Positions 9,524-20,341 of a stretch of 64,000 bases of DNA are shown one piece after another. Positions within the stretch are counted from its first letter, which is position 1. Every line of letters starts with the position of its first letter. The position numbers were made by a program, and so were the translations under genes. The notes below the pieces were generated by a model, which did no database searches, was not told the origin of the DNA, and saw only the letters and a program-made list of their open reading frames with translations. Source of the stretch: Xiashengella succiniciproducens (GTDB lineage Bacteria; Bacteroidota; Bacteroidia; Bacteroidales; Marinilabiliaceae); NCBI RefSeq assembly GCF_023674465.1, contig NZ_CP098400.1, forward strand, positions 1,054,001-1,118,000. Reading direction: 5' to 3'.

Positions 9524-10879
9524 ATGAAAAAGCTTAGGATAATCCTTCCGCTGCTGCTTGTGGCAGTGCTGATTGGCGGAGTGCTCTACCTAAATCCACT
9601 ACTTCCAATAATCACAGGGTATGCAGCCAAGAATATGGCATCAGGTATCTTTCTTGGCAATCGCACCCAGGAATCACACGAAACAACAGACCTGAATTTC
9701 TCCTTTATTAAGTATGTAAAGAATAAGGTTGACTACGATAATCAGGTAGTTGAGAGCAGCTTTCTATGGCATAAGTCCCGGGCTGTTTATATCGAAGGCT
9801 ATGGTAGTATCCTTGTAAATGATTATAGCATTGAGGAGATCAAGTCCAGGCCATACAGGCCAGGGCCTGTATGGCGTCACAAACAGGATTCTATTCCCTG
9901 GCCAGCAGGGGATTTGATTGCCGATACTATTCCATCTGGAATTGACGTTGATAGGCTGAATACCTTCCTTGACAGTGTATTTACAGGCAACCTGCCATAT
10001 AAGGGCACTTTTGCCGTAATGGTAACATATAAAGGCCAACCAGTTGCTGAAAGATACGCTGAGGGCTTTGGACCAGAAAACAGATTTCTGAGTTGGTCCA
10101 TGGCCAAAAGTATTACAAGTGCCCTTGCCGGCATTCTGGTTAGGGCGGATATATTTGATATCTATGCTCCGGCAGATATAGAAGAGTGGAAGAATGACAA
10201 GCGAAGGAGTATTACCCCGGATCAATTGATGAGGATGAACAGTGGACTCGAGTGGAATGAGGATTACGGCAATAACTCTGATGTCAACAAGATGCTGTTT
10301 AAAAAGGGAGATATGGCGGCCTATGCAATTGCTAAGGAGCTAGACTATAAGCCGGGTACCTGCTTTGAGTATTCTTCTGGTTCGACAAATATCGTTAGCC
10401 TGCTGATGCGCAAGGCTATTGGTGATGATGCAGCATATCTGAGTTTTCCACGTGAGGCATTGTTTGAAAAGATAGGGATGAAGAGTGCCATCTTTGAACC
10501 TGATCCATCCGGTACCTTTATAGGGTCTTCCTATATCTATGCTACCATGAGGGACTATACCAGGTTTGGTCTGCTCTACCTCAATAAGGGTAACTGGCTG
10601 GGTGAGCAAATCCTGCCTGAAGGATGGGTGGAATATACAACGGCTTCGTCTGAGGGTTCTGGTGGAGTCTATGGAGCCGGTTTCTGGCTCAACCTGGCAG
10701 GCAAGGATTACCCCGACGTACCACGTGATATGTTTTGCTGCCGTGGACATGACGGTCAGTTTATCTATATTATACCTTCGAAGCACCTTGTGATAGTTCG
10801 CACAGGCTTTTCCAGGAAGGATGAGTTTGATCAGAACAGGTTTATATCAGGGATACTCGAGACTCTGGATTATTTCTGA
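9524..10879 (+). CDS. Beta-lactamase-fold serine hydrolase (class C/esterase-like)
   Basis: Member of the class C beta-lactamase/penicillin-binding fold, which includes esterases, 6-aminohexanoate-dimer hydrolases and D-amino-acid peptidases. The SxxK motif is S192-M-A-K195. A YSSGS segment gives the YxS/YxN tyrosine, and the third motif is a GHDGQ segment near the C-terminus instead of KTG, as in esterase-like members. A hydrophobic N-terminus (~residues 7-25) indicates a membrane anchor or uncleaved signal, so it probably acts in the periplasm. The true substrate cannot be told; antibiotic resistance should not be assumed. It starts 29 bp after the response regulator stop, so the two may be cotranscribed. 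Confidence 0.85.
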   Translation: MKKLRIILPLLLVAVLIGGVLYLNPLLPIITGYAAKNMASGIFLGNRTQESHETTDLNFSFIKYVKNKVDYDNQVVESSFLWHKSRAVYIEGYGSILVNDYSIEEIKSRPYRPGPVWRHKQDSIPWPAGDLIADTIPSGIDVDRLNTFLDSVFTGNLPYKGTFAVMVTYKGQPVAERYAEGFGPENRFLSWSMAKSITSALAGILVRADIFDIYAPADIEEWKNDKRRSITPDQLMRMNSGLEWNEDYGNNSDVNKMLFKKGDMAAYAIAKELDYKPGTCFEYSSGSTNIVSLLMRKAIGDDAAYLSFPREALFEKIGMKSAIFEPDPSGTFIGSSYIYATMRDYTRFGLLYLNKGNWLGEQILPEGWVEYTTASSEGSGGVYGAGFWLNLAGKDYPDVPRDMFCCRGHDGQFIYIIPSKHLVIVRTGFSRKDEFDQNRFISGILETLDYF

Positions 10880-10921
10880 TCCGGCCGGTGTTTGTATATT
10901 AGTTACCCCCTGCTAAGGCTC

Positions 10922-10939
10922 ATACCATAAATATGGTAT
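10922..10939. promoter_or_regulatory. Inverted repeat between hydrolase and OsmC-like gene
   Basis: ATACCAT and ATGGTAT are perfect 7-bp arms around AAAT. There is no T tract after it, so it is not a standard terminator. It may be an operator for the OsmC-like gene ~95 bp downstream; this is inference only. Confidence 0.3.
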
Positions 10940-11033
10940 AAAATATGCCTAAAGAGTGGGATTTAATTCAGCTCTGTTTTTCTCCACTTTTGTATCATAT
11001 AATACTGAATTAAGTAACTCAAAAACAAACACC

Positions 11034-11489
11034 ATGACACAGTTGAGATTTTCCATCGGAGGAGAAAGCCGCAACGCAACCAGGTTATATGCTGATGCAA
11101 GCGGATTCAAAGTGGCTGTAGACCATTCTGAGGACAGGGGTGGAAGGACTAATGCACCCAGTCCATTCGAATACATCCTGGCGGGATATGCCGGTTGTTT
11201 GAATGCTGTATGTCATATGGTGGCCAAGGAAATGGGTATCTTGATTCATAAGCTGTTTGTTGAGGTTTCAGGGGAGATTAACACTGACCGTACAAACGGA
11301 CGCTCTTTTAAGGAAAGGGCAGGATTTCAGAATATTGATGTTGACATTCAGGTATACAGCGATTCAGACGAGGAAGTATTGTCACGCTGGCTCGAAGTTG
11401 TAGAAACCAGATGCCCGATTTATGATACACTTGTCAATCCTACTCCTGTGAGCCTCAATGTTCACAAATTAGAATGCGTTTATTACTAA
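11034..11489 (+). CDS. OsmC-like protein, probable peroxidase
   Basis: OsmC/Ohr-fold protein of 151 residues. Family members reduce organic or fatty-acid hydroperoxides with two cysteines. C55 lies in the typical helix segment LAGYAGCLNAVCH and C127 in VETRCPIYDTL, as in OsmC relatives. The frame extends upstream to a GTG at 10956, but those 26 residues do not belong to the fold, and the ATG at 11034 begins at the first beta strand. It sits directly before O-acetylhomoserine sulfhydrylase (69-bp gap), which suggests a thiol or sulfur-metabolism context. Confidence 0.87.
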   Translation: MTQLRFSIGGESRNATRLYADASGFKVAVDHSEDRGGRTNAPSPFEYILAGYAGCLNAVCHMVAKEMGILIHKLFVEVSGEINTDRTNGRSFKERAGFQNIDVDIQVYSDSDEEVLSRWLEVVETRCPIYDTLVNPTPVSLNVHKLECVYY

Positions 11490-11537
11490 AAACAAGAGAT
11501 AATTTGTTATTATAGCAAACCTATGCTCGATTACTAA

Positions 11538-12860
<1,323 letters not shown>

Positions 12861-12883
12861 AAGTATTGATAACCCAAAAGTAG

Positions 12884-12915
12884 GGCAGCACCCAGCCGAG
12901 GTGCTGCCTTTTTTT
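12884..12915 (+). terminator. Intrinsic terminator after metY
   Basis: GGCAGCAC and GTGCTGCC form a perfect 8-bp stem with a 9-nt loop, followed by seven T. It separates metY from the convergent helicase gene. Confidence 0.93.
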
Positions 12916-12962
12916 ATTCGTCAATTTTCAGATACCTCTGATATTATACTGATGTTCACCAG

Positions 12963-14972
12963 CTATTCGTAGTTCATATCCTCAAGGTTGCTTGCAATAT
13001 CGTTGTATTGTTCTGCAAGTGCGTCTTCGCCCATTTTTGCACATACCTTGCTCAGAGCACGGTACACCTCGGGGTCGGACTTTTTTAGGTTCATTGCTTC
13101 CAGAAGATCCTTGTATGCCAGTTCCAGAGCATTGGTCTGAGTCCTGATTTGTCCCCTTAGAAGCAAGGCTTTGAAGTGCCGTCTTTTGCTACGTAGTATC
13201 GCAGTACAGTCCTTTTCCGCACCGCTGTAATCACCTGAAGCAAAGAGCAGGTTGGCCCTTCTCAACAGCGCATCGACAAACTTAGGATCCAGTTTGATAG
13301 CCTTGTTGAGGTTGCCCAGCGCAGCGCGGGTATCGTTAAACTTGAGCTCGCATTCATTGGCCATGAGGTAGTATTCTCTTGCAAAGTCTTTAAGGTTTTC
13401 CTGCTGATGCTTAAGCTTGGCTTCAAGATCGGCAATCTGGTGACGGTAATGATCAATAAATAACATTTCCTTTGCAATAAAACGCCTGAAATAAGGATTC
13501 TCCAGGTCGTTCCTGTAGCTTATTGCCTCAGCAAAACTGTTGACAGCCTGCTTCCAGTTTCCGCTTCTGAATGCATGTAGGGCGGTAAGGTATGAAGTAT
13601 CAGCCTTGGCCTTCCTTAGTTCTTCCTCTATAAGCTTTTTGTTGTTGGCCTGTGCTGCAAATTGAACTACCTCACGGTTGACTATTATATCACTCTGCCT
13701 AACCGGAGTTTTGAGCACCATGCCCTCAAGCGTGCGACAGCGGCTAAGAGCCACGTATAACTGTCCACCTGCAAAGGCCCCTCCGCTCAGGTCGATCATT
13801 ACATTCTGGAATGTGAGTCCCTGGCTCTTGTGTACCGTAATGGCCCAGGCCAGTTTCAGAGGATACTGGCTAAAGGCACCAAGCTCATCGGCTGTAATCC
13901 TGTTGTTTTTTTCGTCGTACTTATACTGTAGGTTAACCCATTTTTCCGGTGTTACCAGATGCAGTTCATCATTCTCGAGCCTGACATAGATACCTTCATC
14001 ATCTATATCCTCAACTATGCCCAGACTTCCATTGTACCACCGACGCTCAGTGTCGTTCTTGACAAACATAACCTGAGCCTGTTCTTTGAGAACAAGGTTT
14101 TTCAGGGTTGGGAGGGAGGACTCGGGAAACTCACCCGTAATCCTGCCGGCAAAGGAATACTCCTTTCCTTTCAGCTCGTTGAGCTTAATCTCATTTATAT
14201 AATCTACAGTATCCCGTCTTGTTGCAAGAGTAATAAAGAAGTCCTCCGGTTTTGCAGTGAAGTTGGGATTAAGTCGGCTGTTTATTACCTCAAGATGAGA
14301 ACGGTTGGCCTGGTTTAGTCTTATCCTGTCCAGGATATCAATAAAGGCAGCATCATTCTGACGGTACACTTGTTTAAGTTCAATCTGAACTAGCGGGTGT
14401 ACCTTGAATACATTTGCTGAGAAAAAATACGGACTTGGATAAAAGCGGCTCAGGATCTGCCATTCGTCCTTCTTGACCACTGGTTCAAGCTGGAAGGCAT
14501 CGCCCACCATAAGAAGCTGTTTTCCACCAAAAGGTAGGTGCTTATTGCCTGTAAATACTCTTAGTACCTGATCCACAAAATCCAGGACGTCAGCCCTTAC
14601 CATTGATATCTCATCAATAATGATCAGTTCAACCTCCTTGAGTAGCGTTCTTTTAGCCTTGTTGTACTTGAGGAAATCAAATATGCGACGATTCTCAACA
14701 CTCAGGTCGGGATCATTGGGCAGAATCGGTCTAAGTGGAATCTTAAAGAATGAGTGAAGCGTGACACCTTCCACATTTATTGCAGCAATACCCGTTGGAG
14801 CCAGAACAATGTACTTTTTGTGGGTATTACGGCAAACATACCTAAGGAAGGTTGACTTGCCTGTACCTGCCCTTCCGGTAAGGAAGACAGATGCCGAACT
14901 ATACTGAATCAGGTTCCATGCGGTCTGAAATTCGGCATTGTCGGTGTCGATATTTTCTTGAATATACTCCAT
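12963..14972 (-). CDS. PIF1-like DNA helicase with C-terminal TPR region
   Basis: Superfamily 1 helicase-like ATPase of 669 residues. Walker A is GRAGTGKS at residues 33-40; motif II is IIDEIS; the QLEPVV/FGGKQLLMVGDAFQ segment is motif III-like; and ITVHKSQG plus LYVALSRCR are the late UvrD/PIF1 motifs. From about residue 480 onward helical TPR-like repeats replace any known helicase tail; the clearest is around ALGNLNKAIKLDPKFVDALLRRA. It probably unwinds DNA or RNA-DNA structures in the cytoplasm. It is last in a minus-strand set with the TPR gene (28-bp gap) and the M23 peptidase gene. The functional link between an envelope-type TPR protein and a helicase is unclear. Confidence 0.85.
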   Translation of the reverse strand: MEYIQENIDTDNAEFQTAWNLIQYSSASVFLTGRAGTGKSTFLRYVCRNTHKKYIVLAPTGIAAINVEGVTLHSFFKIPLRPILPNDPDLSVENRRIFDFLKYNKAKRTLLKEVELIIIDEISMVRADVLDFVDQVLRVFTGNKHLPFGGKQLLMVGDAFQLEPVVKKDEWQILSRFYPSPYFFSANVFKVHPLVQIELKQVYRQNDAAFIDILDRIRLNQANRSHLEVINSRLNPNFTAKPEDFFITLATRRDTVDYINEIKLNELKGKEYSFAGRITGEFPESSLPTLKNLVLKEQAQVMFVKNDTERRWYNGSLGIVEDIDDEGIYVRLENDELHLVTPEKWVNLQYKYDEKNNRITADELGAFSQYPLKLAWAITVHKSQGLTFQNVMIDLSGGAFAGGQLYVALSRCRTLEGMVLKTPVRQSDIIVNREVVQFAAQANNKKLIEEELRKAKADTSYLTALHAFRSGNWKQAVNSFAEAISYRNDLENPYFRRFIAKEMLFIDHYRHQIADLEAKLKHQQENLKDFAREYYLMANECELKFNDTRAALGNLNKAIKLDPKFVDALLRRANLLFASGDYSGAEKDCTAILRSKRRHFKALLLRGQIRTQTNALELAYKDLLEAMNLKKSDPEVYRALSKVCAKMGEDALAEQYNDIASNLEDMNYE

Positions 14973-15000
14973 CCCTGTTTTAAGTTCGTCCCGGAGCTTA

Positions 15001-17190
15001 TTATTCTTCTTCTTCTCCTTCCGAGCTTACACCGTATCGTTTGATTACATTGTACGCCTTAAAGATACCAAGTTCTCCCGCCTTACTCAAATCCAACGTA
15101 CCGGTAGAGTCATTTTCAAGGTAAATATTTGTCAAACCTCTGTTGTACCACGCTTCTGCAAAATCAGGATTTGCATTGATAGCCTCTGTAAAATGGTCAA
15201 TAGCTCCCTGATAATCCTTCTGTATAGCTCTAAGCATTCCGAGGTTGTAATGAGCAAATGAAAATTTGGGGTCCAGTTCAAGCACCCTTTCGAGATCTTT
15301 CTCGATGAGGTCGTAGTCAAGTATCCTTCTTTCCTCAGCCGTACTCAAGGGAGATGTAGTCTGAGAAATACCAGGAGTCCTGATTACCGGAACTGCAGGA
15401 CTTTCTGCTTCAATACTTCTGATTGTCTCCACAGTGCGGAAGCGTGTATAAGCCCTGTTGAACAATGCAAGGGTATTGTCGGGTTCAATAGCAAGAACCC
15501 TGTTGTAGTCGTCCATGGCATTGCTCAGGTTTAATACAGCATTATAGAGCGTTCCCCTTATAAAATAGAGCAGAGCCTTCTCGCTGTCATCAGCAGTAGC
15601 CAACTTATCATTTATCTGGTTAATCATTGCAAATACCTCAGCAGCCCTGTCTCTGTCAACTTCCAGTTCGGCATTTGTAATCTTGAGTGTTTTATCAACC
15701 GGATTGTGTCTGTTGATCGAGTCAACAGACAGGTTGAAATATCTGAGTCTGTGAACCAGTATGTCGCCGGGATAGAAACTAATACAGAAAACAGGTTCCA
15801 TGTCAATAATAATGTTCCTGTCCTGAATGCGTCCTCTCAAGGGGTTAGTAGCAATGGTATTGTCGGGTTCATTACCGAAATCATCAAGCACGGCAATCTT
15901 GTCGTAATTGCGGATATCTTTATCAGACTCATTACGTGTTGCCTTACGTTTAGCTGACTTTCCCTGATCTTTATTGTCAGAGTCTTTGTCGGATGATTTA
16001 TCCGACCTGCCTGTTCTTCCACCTTGGGCTGTACTGCCGGGGTTGGAAGCATTTCCTGAGGATGCCAGAGCATCCTCAGCTTTACCTGAATCAGCCCTGC
16101 GTTGAAGTTCCAGTTTCACGAAAGTTCCATAGTCCAATTCAGCACCGTAGTTATCTCCAAGCATCTGTTTTACATAGGAGCGGTTTTCGTAAACCGGACC
16201 AAAATCCGGGTAATGGTCTGCTACCACGTTCAGGTCTCTTAATGCAGCACCCCACTCTTTGATTTGAATATAGAGAAGGGCTCTGTGATAGACTGAAAGA
16301 ATATCATCTCTGTTAAGGGCGATTACCCGTGTAAAATCCTCAATTGCACGGTTAATATCCCCAATCTGAGCACGTAGGATACCACGGTTGCTGTATGCCA
16401 ATGCATTTCGGGGTTCCAGTTCGATAACCCTGTCAAAATCTTCGACTGTACCCCTGAGGTCATCAAGCTGATAGCGGATTACACCCCTGTTCATGTAGAA
16501 CCGTGCATCATCAGGTCTTAGTTCGATAGCCTTACTCAGGTCATTGAGCGCCTCATCGAAGTTGTTCATCTGGTAATGAACAATGGCACGACTGGCGTAT
16601 CCGTCGGGGATTAAGGGATTGGCCTTTATAGCAAGAGTAAAGTCATCAAGACCACCGATGGTGTCGTTCATAGACAACTTGGCGTGGCCGCGGTTGAGGT
16701 AGGCTGACACCAGCTTGGGTGACAGCCGGATAACCTCGTTGTAGGTTTGTATGGCTTCCTCGTAGCGTTTGCCGTTGATCTGCGCTATGCCCTTATTTAC
16801 CAATAGGTTTATATTCTCGGGGTTGTATTCAAGACCCTTGTTGTAGTCCTGCTCTGCCTCTGCAGTAAGTCCCAGCTTTTGTCTGATAACTCCCCGCAGG
16901 TTATATCCTTCTACATAATAAGGGTTGATTTCAAGAGCTTTGGTGATATCTTGTTCGGCACCTTTTAGGTCATCGAGGCTATATTTGCCTATTGCCCTGT
17001 AGTAGTATGGTTCACTAAGATAGGGTTTGGCTTTGATAATTTGGTTGAAATACTGAATAGCAAGGACATAATCTTCGAAATACAGGGCGTTCCGGCCGAT
17101 TATCATCATTCGGTCGGTGTCAATCTGGGCAAAGGTTGGAATAGTGTTGCAAGTTGTCAGAAAGCACAATATGTAGAGAATCTTTCTCAT
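15001..17190 (-). CDS. Exported tetratricopeptide-repeat protein
   Basis: A 729-residue protein with a signal peptide of ~22 residues ending TFAQ. Residues ~25-370 hold about ten consecutive TPRs with the usual 34-residue spacing (SAYLNRGHAKLSMND, ALAYSNRGILRAQIGD and similar). A charged, Ser/Asp/Lys-rich linker at ~375-430 is followed by a short unrecognised domain, then further TPRs near the C-terminus (~640-710). The C-terminus is acidic and is not a T9SS sorting domain that I can recognise. It probably acts as a periplasmic or outer-membrane scaffold. It lies between the M23 peptidase (31-bp gap) and the helicase gene and is likely cotranscribed with both. Confidence 0.85.
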   Translation of the reverse strand: MRKILYILCFLTTCNTIPTFAQIDTDRMMIIGRNALYFEDYVLAIQYFNQIIKAKPYLSEPYYYRAIGKYSLDDLKGAEQDITKALEINPYYVEGYNLRGVIRQKLGLTAEAEQDYNKGLEYNPENINLLVNKGIAQINGKRYEEAIQTYNEVIRLSPKLVSAYLNRGHAKLSMNDTIGGLDDFTLAIKANPLIPDGYASRAIVHYQMNNFDEALNDLSKAIELRPDDARFYMNRGVIRYQLDDLRGTVEDFDRVIELEPRNALAYSNRGILRAQIGDINRAIEDFTRVIALNRDDILSVYHRALLYIQIKEWGAALRDLNVVADHYPDFGPVYENRSYVKQMLGDNYGAELDYGTFVKLELQRRADSGKAEDALASSGNASNPGSTAQGGRTGRSDKSSDKDSDNKDQGKSAKRKATRNESDKDIRNYDKIAVLDDFGNEPDNTIATNPLRGRIQDRNIIIDMEPVFCISFYPGDILVHRLRYFNLSVDSINRHNPVDKTLKITNAELEVDRDRAAEVFAMINQINDKLATADDSEKALLYFIRGTLYNAVLNLSNAMDDYNRVLAIEPDNTLALFNRAYTRFRTVETIRSIEAESPAVPVIRTPGISQTTSPLSTAEERRILDYDLIEKDLERVLELDPKFSFAHYNLGMLRAIQKDYQGAIDHFTEAINANPDFAEAWYNRGLTNIYLENDSTGTLDLSKAGELGIFKAYNVIKRYGVSSEGEEEE

Positions 17191-17221
17191 TTGTTTTAGA
17201 TTATGCGTTATACCTGTGCCC

Positions 17222-18964
17222 TTATTTATATTTGAATTCCACAGTTAATGATGATTTGTTGCCGACTTTATCGCTAATCTGTACTTCCAGAACTTGCGGA
17301 ACCCCCGGTTTGATTCTCAGGTTTCTGAAGAAACCGTTGAGTCTGTTGCTTTTCAGGTCGTAATCGAAGAGCATCCACTCACCATTGATATAACAATTAT
17401 AAGAATCTATACCTGAAAAGTCATCCTTTATCTCGATACTTATTTTCTCATTATTGCTATAGTCCATGCCAGCCGGTGCTCCCACTAGTTTAATAGTCGG
17501 CGGTACAGTGTCAATGGCCAGACAGTAGATTCCTGCTTCACGAGTACGAATCTTCATATTGCCATCTTCGACCTTGCCTCCTGCATAGCTTAGCTTACCC
17601 TTACTGATACTTGCACCGGTCAGTCCCTTGACTCCCTTGTACTCGTCAGGGATGGGGATGGTGATATCAAAGTAGTTGTGTACCGGGACATCCTCGCTCA
17701 GAACTTTAAAATAAGTACCTATTCCAATACCATTGCCGGGTATCAGTTCAAAGACCGCCGGAACCTTAGTATAGAACGAGTTGGCCGGGAAGCGCGCCTT
17801 AAAGTTGTCCATACTTATAAAATACGGATTGAAAGGATCTATGTAAAGTAGATGTTGTTCAGCCCCCTTGGTTGCTTCCGGATCTGCTTCAATTCCCTTC
17901 ATTTTAAAGGAAAGACGCGAGATATTGCCATATGGGTCAGCTATATCATATTCCAGGTCGTAAGACTTGCCGGGCTGGGTCTGAATACGGCCACGCTCCG
18001 GTGTGGTTGTGTATATTGGCAGTCGGTTGTTTTCATCAACAAAGCTTTTCTGGATGGTCTTTCCGGTGCTTTTCCTGAAAGCATAGTCAATATGACTGTT
18101 GACATAGCGTGTCTCATGAAAATGGAAGCCGTCCATACTCGACATGAACCACTGGCTCGAGTTTACCATCAGTTTGATTGTATAGATGCCGTTACGTCTC
18201 CAATTCTCCCCGGCATAGTCAATAGTCTGGACGCCAACACCTATCGTGCCGCTAACCATGATATCGGGGTTGCCTTTGAGGTGGTAGCGACCATCATGAA
18301 AGACAGCAGGAATATATAGTGGTTGGCTGCTGCCGTTAATAGTACTGCCTTCATCAAGAGGGTAGATGCGAATAGCCTCGATCACCGGGGGCGTTTCATC
18401 TGTGACAGGCATTTCGAAGAAGTGCGGGTTGATGGGGCGTTCTCCGTCAGTTTCACGAACTTCGAAGTGGAGGTGAGGACCACCTGACCCCCCCGAGTTG
18501 CCTGATAAGGCAATGAGTTCGCCTCTTTTGACCGGGATTTCACCTGGCTGGAAGTTAACATCCAGGGCAAAGGATTTCTTTTGGTACTGCAATTCGGTAA
18601 CTATAGCATCTATCTTATCGGAAAACCATTCACAGTGTGCATAGACCGAAGTATAGCCATTGGGATGGGCTATGTACACAGCCTTGCCGTATCCTGTGGG
18701 GGATACAGCAATACGAATTACATAACCGTCGTCAATCGCGGTGATTGGAAAACCAGTTCTTTGATCCGTTGTAAAATCAATACCAGCATGGAAGTGACCC
18801 GTGCGGATTTCCCCGAAACTGCCGCTAATTGTCGTTGGGTTACTTAGCGGAAAGTGGAAATTCCATTGAGGATAATTTCCTGTTGAGGCATTAAGAGTCA
18901 GGCTTAGAAAGGTGATTGCTAAAATTACCCGTGGTGACAGGCAGCGGATCAATATAGTGTGCAT
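17222..18964 (-). CDS. M23 family (LytM-type) metallopeptidase
   Basis: Zinc peptidase that cuts peptidoglycan cross-bridges, or a regulator derived from one. It has a signal peptide (~1-26). The LytM domain (~45-175) has HxGxD with H59 and D63, and HLH at 165-167, so the zinc ligands are intact and the enzyme is likely active. The remaining ~400 residues are beta-rich and Ig-like with no further domain that I can name; this long C-terminal region is common in Bacteroidota members. It is the first gene of the minus-strand operon with the TPR protein and the helicase. It is probably periplasmic. Confidence 0.9.
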   Translation of the reverse strand: MHTILIRCLSPRVILAITFLSLTLNASTGNYPQWNFHFPLSNPTTISGSFGEIRTGHFHAGIDFTTDQRTGFPITAIDDGYVIRIAVSPTGYGKAVYIAHPNGYTSVYAHCEWFSDKIDAIVTELQYQKKSFALDVNFQPGEIPVKRGELIALSGNSGGSGGPHLHFEVRETDGERPINPHFFEMPVTDETPPVIEAIRIYPLDEGSTINGSSQPLYIPAVFHDGRYHLKGNPDIMVSGTIGVGVQTIDYAGENWRRNGIYTIKLMVNSSQWFMSSMDGFHFHETRYVNSHIDYAFRKSTGKTIQKSFVDENNRLPIYTTTPERGRIQTQPGKSYDLEYDIADPYGNISRLSFKMKGIEADPEATKGAEQHLLYIDPFNPYFISMDNFKARFPANSFYTKVPAVFELIPGNGIGIGTYFKVLSEDVPVHNYFDITIPIPDEYKGVKGLTGASISKGKLSYAGGKVEDGNMKIRTREAGIYCLAIDTVPPTIKLVGAPAGMDYSNNEKISIEIKDDFSGIDSYNCYINGEWMLFDYDLKSNRLNGFFRNLRIKPGVPQVLEVQISDKVGNKSSLTVEFKYK

Positions 18965-19159
18965 ACTATGCTAATGTTATCTTAAGTGAGATCGCTAAAA
19001 TAATGAAATTATGGTACAATTCTCAGACCAAAAGGAATGCAGGCTCAGTCAAATATGAAATTTTACCTGATATAAGCAACCATGGCAGAAAAACAACATC
19101 AATTGATCAGACAATGAGAAACTGACAAATCAAATATGTCAAACTAAACAGTAAGAAGT

Positions 19160-19846
19160 ATGAAAAAGTTTTTGTTGTGGAGCAGCCTGTTGAGCCTTGT
19201 GTTTTTATTGCCTGCGTGCGAGGATGATGATGACTCCTATTCTCTGGGTAAGTATTGGGTAACAACAGGAACGGTTTCAACTTACGGAACAAAACCCTAT
19301 GTGATAACCACAGATAATGGAGATGTACTGTACCCCTCGTCATCGTCCATTCCTTGGTTTAATGTCTATGATGGAATGCGTGTGTGGGTCAACTATACAA
19401 TTTTGGGTGACACCAAAGGGAGGGAGGATATAGATCATTGGGTCAAGATTAATGACATGAGCGAGATCCTCACAAAGGGTATCTTTATGCTTACACCTGA
19501 GAAGGAAGATAGCATAGGGCATGATCCGGTTGAGATAAGAGATTACTGGTTTACCGGCGACTATCTTACAATTATCTTCAGGTATGGCGGTGGAGGAACT
19601 ATACATTTTATCAACCTGGTTCAGGATGTTGACAATCCTGAGAATGAAGATGGGTTGCCTGTCCTTGAACTGCGACACAACAGGCGGGATGACAGGAAGA
19701 ACTACCTGATGCAGGGCACTGTATCATTCAATCTTGCGGCATTAAAGAAAGAGGGATCAAATTCAGTATCTTTCATCCTGAAAGCTAAAAATTTCAGCGA
19801 CCGGGACGACTTTGAAAAGGAGCTGACTTATGAATATGGTGAGTAA
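19160..19846 (+). CDS. NigD-like lipoprotein
   Basis: A 228-residue lipoprotein: the signal peptide ends LLPAC with lipidation cysteine C20, followed by an acidic EDDDD stretch that favours outer-membrane export in Bacteroidota. The body matches the NigD-like family (beta-barrel/OB-like N-domain with a WVTTGTV start, and a beta-sandwich C-domain), which is common in Bacteroidales. The family is named from nig loci linked to bacteriocin production, but its function here is unknown. It is the last host-like protein gene before tRNA-Arg and the island. Confidence 0.82.
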   Translation: MKKFLLWSSLLSLVFLLPACEDDDDSYSLGKYWVTTGTVSTYGTKPYVITTDNGDVLYPSSSSIPWFNVYDGMRVWVNYTILGDTKGREDIDHWVKINDMSEILTKGIFMLTPEKEDSIGHDPVEIRDYWFTGDYLTIIFRYGGGGTIHFINLVQDVDNPENEDGLPVLELRHNRRDDRKNYLMQGTVSFNLAALKKEGSNSVSFILKAKNFSDRDDFEKELTYEYGE

Positions 19847-19900
19847 CTGATAGTTTTAAACCTCCTGCTCAAATTGCGGTTATTTTTTTCTAAAAGTGTT

Positions 19901-19929
19901 TTTGATATTGTGCAATATTCCTATCTTTG
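19901..19929 (+). promoter_or_regulatory. Bacteroidota-type promoter of tRNA-Arg
   Basis: TTTG at 19901-19904 and TATCTTTG at 19922-19929, separated by 17 bp, match the TTTG/TAnnTTTG promoter pair of Bacteroidota. The tRNA begins 36 bp after the -7 box. This is the best-formed promoter in the window. Confidence 0.75.
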
Positions 19930-19964
19930 CAGCGCATTTGAGAAATCAAACCGCAGTTTGGAAC

Positions 19965-20038
19965 GGTTCCGTAGCTTAATTGGATAGAGCACCTGGTTAC
20001 GGCCCAGGAGGTTGGGGGTTCGAGTCCCTCCGGAATCA
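19965..20038 (+). tRNA. tRNA-Arg (anticodon ACG)
   Basis: A full cloverleaf can be drawn. The acceptor stem is GGTTCCG with CGGAATC (one G-T pair). The D arm follows T8-A9. The anticodon stem is CCTGG/CCAGG with loop TTACGGC, giving anticodon ACG at 19999-20001. The variable loop is AGGTT, and the T arm is GGGGG/CCCTC around TTCGAGT. CCA is not encoded. The 3' end adjoins a truncated gene and an AT-rich island, as expected for a tRNA-associated integration hot spot. Confidence 0.97.
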
Positions 20039-20041
20039 CGA

Positions 20042-20084
20042 AAGAGCGGCAAGACTTGAGAAAGTTTTGCCGCTCTTCGTTTTT
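20042..20084 (+). terminator. Intrinsic terminator of tRNA-Arg
   Basis: AAGAGCGGCAA and TTGCCGCTCTT form a perfect 11-bp stem, followed by CG and a T run. It begins 4 nt after the tRNA. Confidence 0.85.
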
Positions 20085-20341
20085 ATGTTGATGGCTACAA
20101 GGTTGTAGCCTATGATTCCAAAGGGAAGGAAGTTCCAGTTGAACCACGTAAGGTCACCTTTTTCACATCAATCTCAAACACCATGATAGGTGTTGGTTCG
20201 CAGTGCGGTGGCGATTATCAGTTCTCTACCTCAGGTTCCAAAGTTGTCGAGGTAAGGTACACCCTGAGGGCTATGAACAACTATCCGAATACTGATGCAT
20301 CTGGGGCAGCCGAATTGAGGAAGAAGACAAGCAAACGGTAA
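20060..20341 (+). pseudogene. 5'-truncated gene remnant after tRNA-Arg
   Basis: This frame is open from just after a TGA at 20057-20059 to a TAA at 20339-20341. It has no ATG/GTG/TTG start near its beginning, and its upstream part runs through the tRNA terminator. The ~85-residue product reads as a normal beta-rich protein C-terminus (VDGYKVVAYDSKGKEVPVEP, later VVEVRYTLRAMNNYP) with host-like base composition. I do not recognise the family. Its stop overlaps the next ATG (TAATG). The likeliest reading is the 3' remainder of a gene whose front was lost in a rearrangement at the tRNA. Confidence 0.6.
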
